From JAPULR01 sp965238215 (GTDB lineage: Bacteria > Chloroflexota > Dehalococcoidia > Lucifugimonadales > GCA-2712585): a stretch of DNA of 64,000 bases. A program made the position numbers and the translations under genes. The stretch spans positions 1,240,001 through 1,304,000 of the forward strand of contig OZ250180.1 in assembly GCA_965238215.1 (NCBI GenBank). Reading direction: 5' to 3'. How positions within the stretch are numbered: position 1 is the first letter of the stretch; each line of letters starts with the position of its first letter. Shown here in pieces: positions 8,881 through 20,077 of the stretch. The notes under the pieces were generated by a model. It saw only the letters and a program-made list of their open reading frames with translations, made no database searches and was not told the DNA's origin.

Positions 8881-9164
8881 AGCAGGTAATGCACGGTCTC
8901 CGCGCTTATGTAATCGTGATAGACGTCCTCAATGGAAATGCGCTTTTCCCTTAACTTGGCAAAAAGCCCCTTCAACGTGTCCGCGTTAGCTCGCACTCCA
9001 TCCTTGCTCACCGCCACCCACTGGTTGGGATAACGCTCAAGCAAATCATCATATTCTGCGTCCATTTTGCGAACTAGAGCATTACGTTCTTTCATTTTAT
9101 CCATCATCGCCACTAGCCCGCCCGCTTCATTCACGATGTCGTTATAATGTTGCTGTTCAGTCAA
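8877..9164 (-). CDS. Small DUF5678-like protein
   Basis: 95 aa from a TTG start at 9164, preceded by GGGGAG. The N-terminal half is helical and charged. The C-terminal half carries PNQWVAVSKDGVRANADTLK and then a helix, which resembles DUF5678-type proteins commonly found beside retropepsin-like genes. It overlaps the next gene by 4 bp. The function is unknown; the pairing suggests a dedicated partner or substrate of the protease-like protein. Confidence 0.6.
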   Translation of the reverse strand: MTEQQHYNDIVNEAGGLVAMMDKMKERNALVRKMDAEYDDLLERYPNQWVAVSKDGVRANADTLKGLFAKLREKRISIEDVYHDYISAETVHYLL

Positions 9165-9272
9165 CGTCTACTCCCCACAAGTATTCACATATTTCGTCTA
9201 ATGAAATTATCACCATCCTCCTCTCAACGATAGAATCACAGCGTCAGACTGTCAATCTTTTCGATGGGCAAT

Positions 9273-10130
9273 CTACTCCCACCCCAGGAACTGACGCTCC
9301 CATTCGGAGTAGCGTTCGGCATCCAGGGCAGCGTTCTGGATCTCTGACGAGGCGATGGAGTCCTGCAACCCTTCAGGTGCTCCGCCATCTACGAAGTGCT
9401 TCATGGCGTCGTGGAGCGCTTTCATGGCTACAAAGAAGGGCTGATGGCCCCGGACTACTACGCGGACGCCGTTGGCCCGCAGGAAGCCCTCGTCGGCCAC
9501 ATCCGGCTCGTAACTGCCCATGATTAGAGGCAGGGTTGTCACCTCTCGCACTGCCTCCAGCTGCTCACGCCTGGTGATGCCAATAAGCATCAGCCCATCT
9601 ACGCCAGTATTGGCGTAGGCCGCCACCCTTTGAAGGACCTCTTCGGTGGACCGGGTGGCGGGGGCCGACGTTCGGGCGAGGACTACAAGGCTGGGGTCTC
9701 GCCGCGCGGAGACGCCCGCCCGCAGCTTGCCGACCATCTCGTCCAGGCTCACCAGTCCCAGCGAGCTCTCTCCGTAGGCCGCGGGCAGGGACGTATCCTC
9801 CAACGTCAGCGCCGAAGCCCCAGCCGCCTCCAATTCCTGTACCGTTCGCATGGCGCTCAAGGCGTTGCCGTATCCGTGGTCTGCGTCCACCAAGAGGCTC
9901 ACGCCCGCCGCCCGCATAATCCTCCGAACCTGGTCTGCCAACTCCGAAAGGGTCAATATGATCACGTCCGGCGCACCAAGCACCACAGCCGAGGCTATCG
10001 ATCCTCCCAAGATTCCCAGTTCTGCGCCGAGATGCCGGGCCAACCGCGCCGACACCGGGTCGAACACCGAGACCGGATAGCCTATGGAATCCCCCTCGAG
10101 ATACTGTCGAAACCGCTCTCTAGGCGTCAT
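9273..10130 (-). CDS. PEP mutase/isocitrate lyase-family protein
   Basis: 285 aa TIM-barrel enzyme of the isocitrate lyase/PEP mutase superfamily. Visible features are the metal-binding VDADHGYGN segment and the LEDTSLP region corresponding to the family's IEDQ motif. The KKCGH motif of true isocitrate lyases is absent, so an oxaloacetate decarboxylase, methylisocitrate lyase-like or C-P/C-C lyase function on a 2-oxoacid is more likely. The start is the ATG at 10130; it overlaps the upstream amidohydrolase gene by 11 bp, indicating an operon and probably one pathway. Confidence 0.8.
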   Translation of the reverse strand: MTPRERFRQYLEGDSIGYPVSVFDPVSARLARHLGAELGILGGSIASAVVLGAPDVIILTLSELADQVRRIMRAAGVSLLVDADHGYGNALSAMRTVQELEAAGASALTLEDTSLPAAYGESSLGLVSLDEMVGKLRAGVSARRDPSLVVLARTSAPATRSTEEVLQRVAAYANTGVDGLMLIGITRREQLEAVREVTTLPLIMGSYEPDVADEGFLRANGVRVVVRGHQPFFVAMKALHDAMKHFVDGGAPEGLQDSIASSEIQNAALDAERYSEWERQFLGWE

Positions 10131-11340
10131 GACCAACCCCCTCGTCGGCGTTAGAGTCGTCTGCACCCGGAACCCACCGTCGACCGTCCTTGATGGTGAG
10201 CGATGGGGCAAAGCGACGCTCTGCCTCTACATAGTCGCCTAACATGTCTGGGTAGCTAAATTGTCCCTCTTCCAGTTCCAGGACCGCCGCGTCTCCGGTG
10301 CTGTCCACACGGAGGCTCCCCAACTCCTCCCAACCTATGACGGACGCCGGCTTGCTCGTGACCCGCTCTATTACCTGCTCTAAAGACATTCCCATTCCCA
10401 GGAAAATGGACATTACCTCCAGCAGGTTGTAGTTCTTGGGAGCATAGGGGGCGCAGTACCGAAGCAGGGCCGGGGCTGGAGGACAGTCGCCAACCCTGTC
10501 GGTGCTCAGTGTGTGGGGCAGTAGACCCTCCTCGATGGCCTGGCGGCATATGGGGATGGCAAAGTGCTTGGCGAAGCAGGCCGTGTCGAAGACGACGCCG
10601 TTTTCGTAGGCCTCCCATACCTCCGGCGCAACTTTGCCACGATGGTCTAGAACATTGTGCGTGTCGCCGTGGAAGATGTGGGTGGCTACGTCTCCGGGTT
10701 TCATGTGCTCAAAGACCTTCGCCAAGGGGATGGGCGACTCCATGACGTGGACCATCAACTGGGAGGAAGTTTCGTCGCAGATGCCGCGTGCCATCTCCAG
10801 GGCGGGAACGGAATTCTTCAGGGTGGTCCCGTTGGGGGTCAAGCGCACTTTCATGCCCAAGACCAGGTCCCGGTTCTCCTCGATGCACCGCATGGCCTCT
10901 TCAGACCGGGCGTAGCGGAAGTCCTCCAGGTCGGGAATCTGAATGTTTCCCGGCATGGTCCCAATGGAGGAAAGGTGAATGAAGGCGAGCAGGCGGGTGT
11001 CCACCTTCTCGATGACGTAGCTGCGGAAGCCGGGAAAGTTCATCCAACCGGTACTTCCCGCATCGATCGCGGTGGTGACGCCGATGGCTAGATTCGTTGG
11101 GTCCGGGTCCGCGCGGCCGGGTGAAATTCGATAGGCAAAGTGGCCGTGGAGGTCAATCAGCCCGGGCGCCACCAGCTTGCCTCGCACATCGACAACCTCG
11201 TCACACATGGCCGGGTCTACCCGCTCCGACACCGCCGCCACTTTGCCATCCTTGAACGCCACGTCGCGCACGCCCCGAATTCCCTGGGCCGGGTCGATGA
11301 CCTCACCACCCTTGAGCATCAAGTCAAATCTATTCCCCAT
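10120..11340 (-). CDS. Amidohydrolase/deacetylase-family metallohydrolase
   Basis: 406 aa, dihydroorotase/D-aminoacylase-like. The N-terminal beta-sandwich segment (MLKGGEVIDPAQGI) leads into APGLIDLHGH with the HxH metal pair. A candidate carboxylated lysine lies in LGMKVRL, His ligands in LMVHVME and HIFHGDTHN, and an Asp in LSTDRVG. It hydrolyses a C-N bond of an unidentified cyclic or acylated amide. It overlaps the downstream lyase-family gene, so its product may be processed to a 2-oxoacid by that enzyme (inference). Confidence 0.85.
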   Translation of the reverse strand: MGNRFDLMLKGGEVIDPAQGIRGVRDVAFKDGKVAAVSERVDPAMCDEVVDVRGKLVAPGLIDLHGHFAYRISPGRADPDPTNLAIGVTTAIDAGSTGWMNFPGFRSYVIEKVDTRLLAFIHLSSIGTMPGNIQIPDLEDFRYARSEEAMRCIEENRDLVLGMKVRLTPNGTTLKNSVPALEMARGICDETSSQLMVHVMESPIPLAKVFEHMKPGDVATHIFHGDTHNVLDHRGKVAPEVWEAYENGVVFDTACFAKHFAIPICRQAIEEGLLPHTLSTDRVGDCPPAPALLRYCAPYAPKNYNLLEVMSIFLGMGMSLEQVIERVTSKPASVIGWEELGSLRVDSTGDAAVLELEEGQFSYPDMLGDYVEAERRFAPSLTIKDGRRWVPGADDSNADEGVGHDA

Positions 11341-11409
11341 TGCTTCCTACTCCTTGACCATATTCTGAGTGTTTCGAGTCCTAATTGGAACCGACGCGCC
11401 GTTGGTCCT

Positions 11410-12357
11410 CTAGCGGAGGTCGGGCAGCAGTTCCGACAGAGTCAACTCCGAAACGGCGGAGCCCAGAGCTCCGCCGACACCGTCTATTAACATGCCGACC
11501 AACCCGCCATCCGGCGATATCAGCGCGCCTCCACCCTCACCAGAGAATGCGGCGTCCGTCTGAATGATCCACCGCTCCCTCTCCCCGTCATAAAGCACCG
11601 ACGAGACGATTCCTCGCGAAGCGACCGCTCCCACTACCGATTGCGGCCTAAACTCCAAGGCCGCCACCTCAGATCCCGGTACCAGCGTCAAGGCGTCACC
11701 GAAAGACACCGGTGTCGCCGCCGTGTCGCAGCACAAACGCAGCAGCGCTACGTCTCGCGTCTCGTCCGCACCGTGAATAGTTGCCTCGTACCTCGCTCCA
11801 CCGATGGTGGTTGCTTCCAACCCGTTCAGGGCAGTGACCGACTCATACCTGGCCAGCACATAGATTACGCCACTAGAACTATCCACGGCCAGCACGATTC
11901 CAGTTGCCGCCACCTCTCCCTCATTCCCCAAGCCAGTTATGCGAACGAGTGACTTTTGAACTCCTCGAATGATTGAGGGTAGGGACGGGGTGGGTGTCGG
12001 GGTGACCGTGGGAGTTGGTTCGGGCGTAGGCTCTGGCGTAGGGGTCTCTCGGGCCTCCAGAGTCGCCAACACTCGCTCCGTCACCTCAAAAGTTATGGCC
12101 TCCATGTCCACGGTGGGAATGGGTTGGGACGTTGGCGTAGGCGGCTCGGAGCCGCGCTGCCCGGCCAAAACCCGCCTTACCACGGATTCCACGTCTGTCG
12201 TAGGCACGGGCGTGGGTGTCGGCGCGGGCGCGAGTGTTGGCGTGGGCGTATCGACAGGGGTTGCCGCCGGCATCTCCGTCGACTCGTCCCCGCTGCACGC
12301 AGAAATAACCAACGCCGCCATCAGAAATACCACAATAATCCAGCCGAGCCGAGCCAT
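11410..12357 (-). CDS. Lipoprotein with HtrA-like domain lacking catalytic His and Ser
   Basis: 315 aa. The N-terminal signal ends at a lipobox-like VISAC (Cys21). A long Pro/Thr linker (about 30-125) is interrupted by two short helical segments. The C-terminal ~190 residues follow the DegP/HtrA chymotrypsin fold: TGIVL strand, ETRDVALL with an aspartate (Asp202), and DAAFSGEGGGALI where HtrA has the GNSGG loop. The Ser position is Gly275, and the usual NNHVV is replaced by LARYESV, so two of the three triad residues are missing. It is probably a binding or scaffold pseudo-protease on the outer face of the membrane. Confidence 0.75.
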   Translation of the reverse strand: MARLGWIIVVFLMAALVISACSGDESTEMPAATPVDTPTPTLAPAPTPTPVPTTDVESVVRRVLAGQRGSEPPTPTSQPIPTVDMEAITFEVTERVLATLEARETPTPEPTPEPTPTVTPTPTPSLPSIIRGVQKSLVRITGLGNEGEVAATGIVLAVDSSSGVIYVLARYESVTALNGLEATTIGGARYEATIHGADETRDVALLRLCCDTAATPVSFGDALTLVPGSEVAALEFRPQSVVGAVASRGIVSSVLYDGERERWIIQTDAAFSGEGGGALISPDGGLVGMLIDGVGGALGSAVSELTLSELLPDLR

Positions 12358-12367
12358 GCTCCGGGGC

Positions 12368-13420
12368 CTAACGCCCCATCTCCCTCGTCACCTGGGACAC
12401 CGCCGTCAACGCCGCATCCACGTGGGCCGGCGTGATGTGCCGGTGAGTAACCATCCTGATGCGTCCGTAGGAAGACCCCACCTTAACCCCCTTCTCCCCC
12501 AAGCGACGGGTGAACTCCGCATCCGTGCCAAGGCCTTCCCTCAACTCGAAGAACACTATATTCGTTTGCACCGTTTCCGGGTGGTGCACGATGCCCGTGG
12601 TCTGGGCCAGGCCCTGGGACAACCGACGGGCGCTGGAGTGGTCTTCCGCCAGCCGCTCAATCATGCTTTCCAGAGACACTATTCCCGCCGCGGCGATTAT
12701 TCCCGCCTGCCGCATGCCGCCGCCGACCATCTTGCGCCAACGGCGTGCTTCCGCAATGAACTCCTGAGAGCCGCACAGCACGGAGCCGATCGGTGCACTC
12801 AAGCCCTTTGAAAGGCAAAAGGTTACGTCGTCCGCTTCTCGAACCAGCTCGTGCACCGGCGTCTCCAGATGCACTGCGGCATTGAAGATACGCGCCCCGT
12901 CCACGTGGACCGGAATGCCGTGGTCGCGGGCCACGCGACAAACCGCTTCGATCTCTTCTGTTGTCACCACGCCGCCGTTGCACTGATTCTGCGTGTTCTC
13001 CAAGCATATCAGGGTAGTCGGGGGATAGTGGGAGTCTCCACCGGGACGAATGGCGGCCTCCACCAGGTCCGCCGAAAGGGCACCCTGTGTCTCGTTGGGA
13101 ACCAGGTGAGTCTGAATTCCTCCCAGAGCTGCCGCTCCTGCGCTTTCGTTCCAGAAGATGTGGGAATTCGCCCCGGCGATTATCTCGTCTCCGCTGCGAC
13201 AGTGGGCCAGAATCGCGAGCAGGTTCCCCTGGGTGCCGCTGGCCACCAGCACGGCCGCCGCCTTTCCCAACCGTTCCGCTGCCATCTCCTCCAGCCGGTT
13301 GACTGTGGGGTCCTCGCCGGAAACGTCGTCACCCAACTCGGCTTCGTAGATAGCCCGCCGCATCTCCTCGGTAGGCAAAGTTACAATGTCGCTTCGCAAA
13401 TCAACCGTCATCATGGTCAT
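12368..13420 (-). CDS. ltaE: Low-specificity L-threonine aldolase
   Basis: PLP-dependent fold-type I enzyme, 350 aa, cleaving L-threonine/allo-threonine to glycine and acetaldehyde. Signatures are the N-terminal DLRSDIVTLPT, the cofactor Asp region VHVDGARIFNAA, and the Schiff-base lysine in CLSKGLSAPIGS. The start is set at the ATG of MTMMTVDL (13420), with GGAGGGAGG about 7 bases upstream; a longer N-terminus lacks family similarity. It sits tail-adjacent to the lipoprotein gene on the same strand and divergent from lspA. Confidence 0.92.
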   Translation of the reverse strand: MTMMTVDLRSDIVTLPTEEMRRAIYEAELGDDVSGEDPTVNRLEEMAAERLGKAAAVLVASGTQGNLLAILAHCRSGDEIIAGANSHIFWNESAGAAALGGIQTHLVPNETQGALSADLVEAAIRPGGDSHYPPTTLICLENTQNQCNGGVVTTEEIEAVCRVARDHGIPVHVDGARIFNAAVHLETPVHELVREADDVTFCLSKGLSAPIGSVLCGSQEFIAEARRWRKMVGGGMRQAGIIAAAGIVSLESMIERLAEDHSSARRLSQGLAQTTGIVHHPETVQTNIVFFELREGLGTDAEFTRRLGEKGVKVGSSYGRIRMVTHRHITPAHVDAALTAVSQVTREMGR

Positions 13421-13501
13421 GGGAGCCTCCCTCCAGAGTGTCGCTATTCTAGCAGTCCACCTTGTCAAGGCCAAGGCAGACCCCTAATATGGATAGAGGC
13501 C

Positions 13502-14071
13502 ATGGCGACGAGAACCCCCATACCCTTCTACAAAGACTGGCTCCTCATACCCATAATCGGCCTAGTATACCTGCTGGACCAGTTCACCAAGCACCTGGTC
13601 GAACAGGAACTATGCTACCGCCAGGCTTTCCCCGCCGAGGGTACATTCCAACTCAAATGCTCCTTCAACACCGGCGCAGCCTTCGGGCTCTTTGTCGACC
13701 ACACTTTTCTTCTGATCATTGCATCTTTCATCGGAGTGGTCGTGCTGTTGTACATCTACCGGCTTCACCCCGCTCACGGCCTGCTGCTTCGGATAAGCCT
13801 CGGCCTTCAATTGGGCGGGGCCATTGGCAATCTCACCGATCGTGTCCGCTTCGGACAGGTGACAGACTTCGTCAAGCTCGGCCCATGGCCTATCTTTAAC
13901 CTGGCGGACGCCTGCATAGTAGTGGGCATTGTCATCCTCATAGTCCTGTTCTTCCTTTCCAGCGGGAAGGAACCCCCATTGGCACAGCCTTCCGGCCAGT
14001 ATCTGTACTACCCGCCGGAGGAATCTCCCGGCGGCCGGCCCACTTCTTTCCAACGGGAGGAGAGGCCGTGA
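13502..14071 (+). CDS. lspA: Lipoprotein signal peptidase (SPase II)
   Basis: 189 aa membrane aspartyl peptidase that removes signal peptides from prolipoproteins. Conserved segments are YLLDQFTK, FNTGAAFG, GGAIGNLTDR, and the two catalytic Asp regions VTDFV and FNLADA. Four membrane spans are expected. A proline-rich C-terminal tail of ~30 residues is longer than usual. The start at 13502 follows a weak AGAGG. It overlaps rluD by 4 bp (GTGA). It is relevant to the many lipoprotein genes in this window. Confidence 0.93.
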   Translation: MATRTPIPFYKDWLLIPIIGLVYLLDQFTKHLVEQELCYRQAFPAEGTFQLKCSFNTGAAFGLFVDHTFLLIIASFIGVVVLLYIYRLHPAHGLLLRISLGLQLGGAIGNLTDRVRFGQVTDFVKLGPWPIFNLADACIVVGIVILIVLFFLSSGKEPPLAQPSGQYLYYPPEESPGGRPTSFQREERP

Positions 14072-15023
14072 ATCCCAAGGAGATGGTGTCGACCGCATGT
14101 CCCGGCCGCCTTGACCGGTTCTTGGTCGCTCAGGACCTGGGCCTCAGCCGCGCCCGCATACAGGGGCTCATTCGGGAGGGATGCGTTACGCTCAACGGAG
14201 GGCCGGCGAAGGCCAGCGCCACCGTCAAGCGCGGCGACAAGGTTAACCTGCGCATTCCTCCGCCTCGACCCCTCACGCTCAAGCCCGAAAGCATCCCTCT
14301 GACCATCGTTCACGAGGACGCTCACCTTCTGGTGGTGGACAAGCCAGCGGGTCTCACCGTTCATCCCGCACCGGGGCATTCCAGCGGAACCCTGGTGAAT
14401 GCCCTGCTTTTCATCTATCCAAACCTGCCCGGCATCGGCGGGTGGCAGAGGCCCGGCATCGTGCATCGGCTGGACAAGGACACCTCCGGCCTGATGATGG
14501 TGGCCAAGACGGACGAGGCCCACCATGGTCTCGCTCAGCAGATTGAGGAGCGTCGCATTCGCAAGGGATACATGGCCCTGGTTGCGGGCCTTGTGGCAGA
14601 CGATGAGGCGGTCATTGACGCTCCTATAGGCAGGGATCCCCGCCACCGCAAGCGTATGGCCATCGTGGAAGGCGGACGAGCCTCCCTTACCCGCTACGTA
14701 GTCGTCCGCAGGCATCGAAACTTTACGCTGGTGGAGGTTTTCCCCACCACAGGCCGCACCCACCAGATACGGGTGCATTTTGCTTCCCTGGGCCACCCAC
14801 TCGTCGGCGATGCTCTCTATGGCGGAAGGAGCGATATCCTTGCCCGTCAGTTCCTCCACGCTCATCGGCTGGGGTTCGAACACCCTCACTCCGGCGAGTA
14901 CGTGGAATTCCGCTCGCCGCTGCCGCCTGATCTACAGCGAACACTCGACATTATGGAACAGGCCTCCCCTGAGGACCCGGCCTTTCCCCTTGCCAATCAA
15001 TCCATCACAGGAGGCAGGCGCCC

Positions 15024-15027
<4 letters not shown>
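14068..15027 (+). CDS. rluD: RluA/RluD-family 23S rRNA pseudouridine synthase
   Basis: 319 aa. An N-terminal S4-like domain (LDRFLVAQDLGLSRARIQGL, then VTLNG) is followed by the RluA catalytic domain. Key motifs are VVDKPAGLTVHPAPGH, the active-site GIVHRLDKDTSGL with the catalytic Asp, and the C-terminal GRTHQIRVH. It starts with GTG overlapping the lspA stop and ends overlapping the gltX TTG start. The lspA-rluD order is common in bacteria. Assignment to RluD rather than another RluA paralogue is by context. Confidence 0.9.
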
Positions 15028-16498
<1,471 letters not shown>

Positions 16499-16502
<4 letters not shown>

Positions 16503-17707
16503 CTCAAGACTCCCGACTCGCGCAGGTCTTCGATCTCGTCCTTGGGGATGCCGAGGATTTCACGCAAGACCCAATCGGTGTGTTCGCCCAGCAGGGGCGC
16601 AGGCTGGTAGGTTGGGGGGCTTTCCGAAAGGCTAAAGCAGTTGGCGTCGTAGGCGTGGCGGCCAATCTCCTTATGCTCCAGGAAAACGTAGTGTCCCCTG
16701 TGCCCTAACTGCGGGTCGTTGAACAGGTCCTCACACGTCTGCACCACTCCCGCGGGCACTCCCGCCTTCTGACACCGGGCCATTAACTCGAAGGCGGCCT
16801 GTCCGTCCGTCCACCGTCCGATAATTCCGTCCAGCGTTTCCTCGTTCCGTTTTCGCGCCTCGGCGGTTCCGAACCTAGCGTCGGACGCCAGGGAAGGCTG
16901 GCCCATTAAGCGGCATAGGTCCCGCCACTCATCGTCGTTGGTGCACGCAATGGCGCACCACCTGTCATCACCGGCACAGCGAAAGGCGTTGTGGGGAGCG
17001 AAGGTAGGATGCTCGTTGCCCCGACGCGTCTGCACACGACCGTTGGCAGCGTAGTCCATAAGGGGCGGCGCAACGAAATACAGTGACCCTTCCAGCTGGG
17101 AGAAGTCGAGGTGGCAGCCCTCTCCGGTGCGGCGGCGGTTATCCAGGGCCGCCGTGATGGCTGCCACCGTCAGGTGCGGCAGCAGAAAGTCCGTGTAAGC
17201 GCCGTAGGGACTGGTGGGGGTCCTGTCGGGCCAGCCCGTCAGATGCGTATGGCTGGAAAGAGCCGTTAGCACCGGGCCGAAGCCAGGGTGGTTGGAGTAG
17301 GGCCCGCCCCTGCCCTGCATGGAGGCGCTAAACATGATGACGCCGGGGTTAATCTCTCGCAGCGCCTCGTACCCCAGTCCCCACCGTTCCATGATTCCAG
17401 GAGTGAAATTTTCTGTCACCACGTCCGCCCACCGCGCCAGTTCCTTCGCCAACTCACGCGCCCGGGGCTGGGACATGTTCAGGGCTATGCTGCGCTTTCC
17501 ACCGTTGTAGTTGGCAAAGTACCCGCTGCGGTTGATTCCCGGCACGCCGTCCTTGTGAGGCGTCGCGGTCCTCAGGGTGTCCACCCGGTGTATCGACTCT
17601 ACCCTCACGACGGTGGCCCCAAAATCTGATAGATAGCGCGTCGTCATGGGGCCGATTGCGACCCAGCAGAAATCCAGCACCTTCACGCCCTCTAGAGCCG
17701 TCGTCAT
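16499..17707 (-). CDS. CaiB/BaiF class III CoA-transferase, catalytic-type subunit
   Basis: 402 aa. It transfers CoA between acyl donors and acceptors through an aspartyl intermediate. The N-terminal VKVLDFCWVAIGP and KRSIALNM segments and the GMC-like TGEGCHLDFS stretch are typical of family III. The catalytic Asp is at the expected position (Asp173, GAYTDFLL). It is coupled by a 4-bp overlap to a second, related gene, like heteromeric enzymes such as BbsEF. It is the last gene of the five-gene catabolic operon, and it probably activates a carboxylic acid for the dehydrogenases encoded upstream. Confidence 0.88.
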
Positions 17708-18927
17708 ATCACTTTAATCCTTTTGAGGCACGCTATTTCCTCGTCCGACAATCCCATCTCGCCCTGGTAGATCTCGCGATTGTGCTCGCCGATGTGGGGC
17801 GCCCGCCGGAAACTGCCCGTGCTGATGAACGGCCCCAGCGCCTTCATGGTCCTGGACTCACCTTTGAACGGAGGCAACTCCGCATCTCTGAAGTAATTCC
17901 GCGCAAGGAGCTGTGGATAGGCGAACACGTCCTTTGGGTCGTGCACCGGGAACAGGAGTATCCGACGTTCGAGGGCCTGTTCGCCCAGATGCGCCTTGGT
18001 CTTGGACATGAAGAACCGCTCCAATGGCGGCGTCATTTCCTCCACCAGCTCCGGGCTAAGCTGGCCGAAGCCGATTTCGCCCCAATCCGTTTCGCGGAGC
18101 ACACTATGGCCCATGCCCTCGTGGTCCATCCAATTGGAGAGATTCGTCATGCTCCGGCCACCCGTGTGGCCTCCGGGCTGGATGAAATTGACGTAACCAT
18201 CGGCGCACTCCCAGTTGATGCGGAGGTTTATCTTGCCCACCGGACGGAAGGGGCCCTGGCGCTGCATATTCATGCGGCTCATGTCCCAAATCATGGGAGC
18301 GTGAGACAGGGAACGGGCCACTGCCTGCTGACAGGAAACGTCAACTTGCTGGCCCCTGCCTGTCAGCAGGCGATAGTGATTGGCTATCATTGCGCCCGCT
18401 GCCGCGGAAGCCGAACCGATGGCCCAGAACTGGGGAGTCGATATTCTAACGGGCGGGCGGTCCCGGTCTCCCGTCAGATACATCATGCCGCTCAACGCCA
18501 TGCCGATGAGGTCCGAGGCCTTGTAGTTTGCGTAGGGGCCGTCCTGGCCGAAGGGGGTGATGGACACGTAAATCATTGAGGGGTTTATCTGGCTAATGGC
18601 CTTGTAGCCCAGGCCCAAGTCCTCAAGATAGCCAGGCCGAAAGGACTCCACAAGAAAGTGAGAAGATTCAATGAGCTTAATCATCAGAGACCGCGACTCC
18701 TCGACCTCCAAGTCCAGCGTCACGCTCCGCTTGTTGGCGCCGTTGAAGGCCCAAAACAGGCTGTTTTCGGGGTCCGGGTCATCCTTGTAGAAAGGCCCGA
18801 TGCGGCGCGCCCCGTCACCCCACGGCGGCTCCACCTTCACCACATCGGCGCCCAAATCTCCCAGTGCGCGCCCGCAAAGGGCACCACGACCGTCTGATAG
18901 ATCCAGCACTCGATAGGGAGCAAGCAT
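17704..18927 (-). CDS. CaiB/BaiF class III CoA-transferase lacking the catalytic Asp
   Basis: 407 aa. Family III features are YRVLDLSDGRGALCGR, LGADVVKVEPPWGD, NKRSVTLDL and TGRGQQVDVS. At the position of the catalytic Asp (21 residues before TGRG) it has Trp168 within STPQFWAIGS. This suggests a non-catalytic subunit paired with the adjacent intact gene, whose start overlaps its stop. Alternatively it catalyses with a displaced residue. Confidence 0.85.
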   Translation of the reverse strand: MLAPYRVLDLSDGRGALCGRALGDLGADVVKVEPPWGDGARRIGPFYKDDPDPENSLFWAFNGANKRSVTLDLEVEESRSLMIKLIESSHFLVESFRPGYLEDLGLGYKAISQINPSMIYVSITPFGQDGPYANYKASDLIGMALSGMMYLTGDRDRPPVRISTPQFWAIGSASAAAGAMIANHYRLLTGRGQQVDVSCQQAVARSLSHAPMIWDMSRMNMQRQGPFRPVGKINLRINWECADGYVNFIQPGGHTGGRSMTNLSNWMDHEGMGHSVLRETDWGEIGFGQLSPELVEEMTPPLERFFMSKTKAHLGEQALERRILLFPVHDPKDVFAYPQLLARNYFRDAELPPFKGESRTMKALGPFISTGSFRRAPHIGEHNREIYQGEMGLSDEEIACLKRIKVI

Positions 18928-18964
18928 TCAGAATCGCCTCGCTAAACTGTAGAGTCCGGGGGGG

Positions 18965-20074
18965 TTAGAACCCCAACTCCGCGGCCAGTCGAGCCTTGTG
19001 ATGCTGCGGGTCTCCCAAATAGTGGTACAAGGTCCTCGACATTCGGGTGTGCAGCGTTAACCCGTACTCTCGCATTATGCCCACGCCGGCGTGGACTTCG
19101 TGGGCGGCGTTGCACGCCTGGTAGTAGGCCTCGCTGGCCACGGCTTTGCAGACGTGGACCGACGATCGGGCGTCGGGCTTTTTCTCATCCAGCTTCCACA
19201 ACGCCTCGTAGGTGGTCCACCGGGCGGCGTCCTTCAGGTTCACTATCTGGATGACGTGGTCCTGCACCCGCTGGAAGCGACCGATGGGCAGACCGAACTG
19301 GACTCGGCTGTTGGCATACTCCAACGTCATCTCAAATACGCGCTCGCAGGCACCCACCTGATAGGCTGCAAGCAACGGCAGAGCCTTGATGGCAGCCGAA
19401 TCCAGCGATTCCCAGCCGCCCGGCATGAGCGTCGAATCCGCAACTTTCACGTCTTCCAGCCTCACCTCGAAAGAATCCGTGAGGAATCCCCCAAGGGGCC
19501 GAATAGACACGCCGGGCAGCGAGACATCCACCAAGAATAGCTCCACATTGCCGTCTTCCAGAATCGCGGTGCACACGAGAAGGTCGGCGTCTCCTGCATC
19601 CTGAACGAAGAGCTTAACGCCGTCCAGCGCAAAGCCGCCGGCTCGCCGCTCCGCCTTCGTGCGAGTCAACGCCTTCTTCCAACCGTAGCGGGCCTCGGTG
19701 ACTGCTAGGGCAATCCTCGTAGCGCCCGACGCCACGCCAGGGAGCACGGCTCGCCGCTGCTCCTCCGATCCCGCCTGCAGGAGCGATAACACGCCAAGGA
19801 CCGCCGTAGAGAAAAAGGCGCCGGGCGCCGGCGCCCGACCCAACTCCTCCAGCAGGACCGCAGCGTCGGTCAGCGAACCGCCTTCTCCGCCATACTTCGG
19901 CGGGACCAGAATTCCCGGCCAACCCGCCGACGTTGTTTTTTCCCATAGAGCCTTCCCTAATTGCTTATCATCCGACTCCAAGCGTAGGACCGTATCTTTG
20001 GAAAACTCCCGCTCGACCATTTCCCGGGCGGCGGCCCGCAGCATCTCCTGGCTATGGGTCAGCGAGAGGTCCAC
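18965..20074 (-). CDS. Acyl-CoA dehydrogenase-family protein (smaller subunit)
   Basis: 369 aa acyl-CoA dehydrogenase fold: N-terminal helical domain (SAGWPGILVPPKYGGEGG), mid beta-domain, and the C-terminal FAD-contact region (SRVQFGLPIGRFQRVQDHVI). The Glu-bearing YEGT motif of MCAD is replaced by YLGD, and the AVTEARYG segment is weak compared with the usual TEP-GSD. It lies 4 bases from the larger dehydrogenase gene. Such tandem pairs form alpha2beta2 enzymes in steroid side-chain and related degradation pathways; that role here is inference. Confidence 0.85.
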   Translation of the reverse strand: MDLSLTHSQEMLRAAAREMVEREFSKDTVLRLESDDKQLGKALWEKTTSAGWPGILVPPKYGGEGGSLTDAAVLLEELGRAPAPGAFFSTAVLGVLSLLQAGSEEQRRAVLPGVASGATRIALAVTEARYGWKKALTRTKAERRAGGFALDGVKLFVQDAGDADLLVCTAILEDGNVELFLVDVSLPGVSIRPLGGFLTDSFEVRLEDVKVADSTLMPGGWESLDSAAIKALPLLAAYQVGACERVFEMTLEYANSRVQFGLPIGRFQRVQDHVIQIVNLKDAARWTTYEALWKLDEKKPDARSSVHVCKAVASEAYYQACNAAHEVHAGVGIMREYGLTLHTRMSRTLYHYLGDPQHHKARLAAELGF

Positions 20075-20077
20075 GGA

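Noticed and set aside
12851..13501. 5' extension of the lspA ORF
   Set aside because: It is antisense to the threonine aldolase gene. SPase II homology starts at the ATG at 13502.
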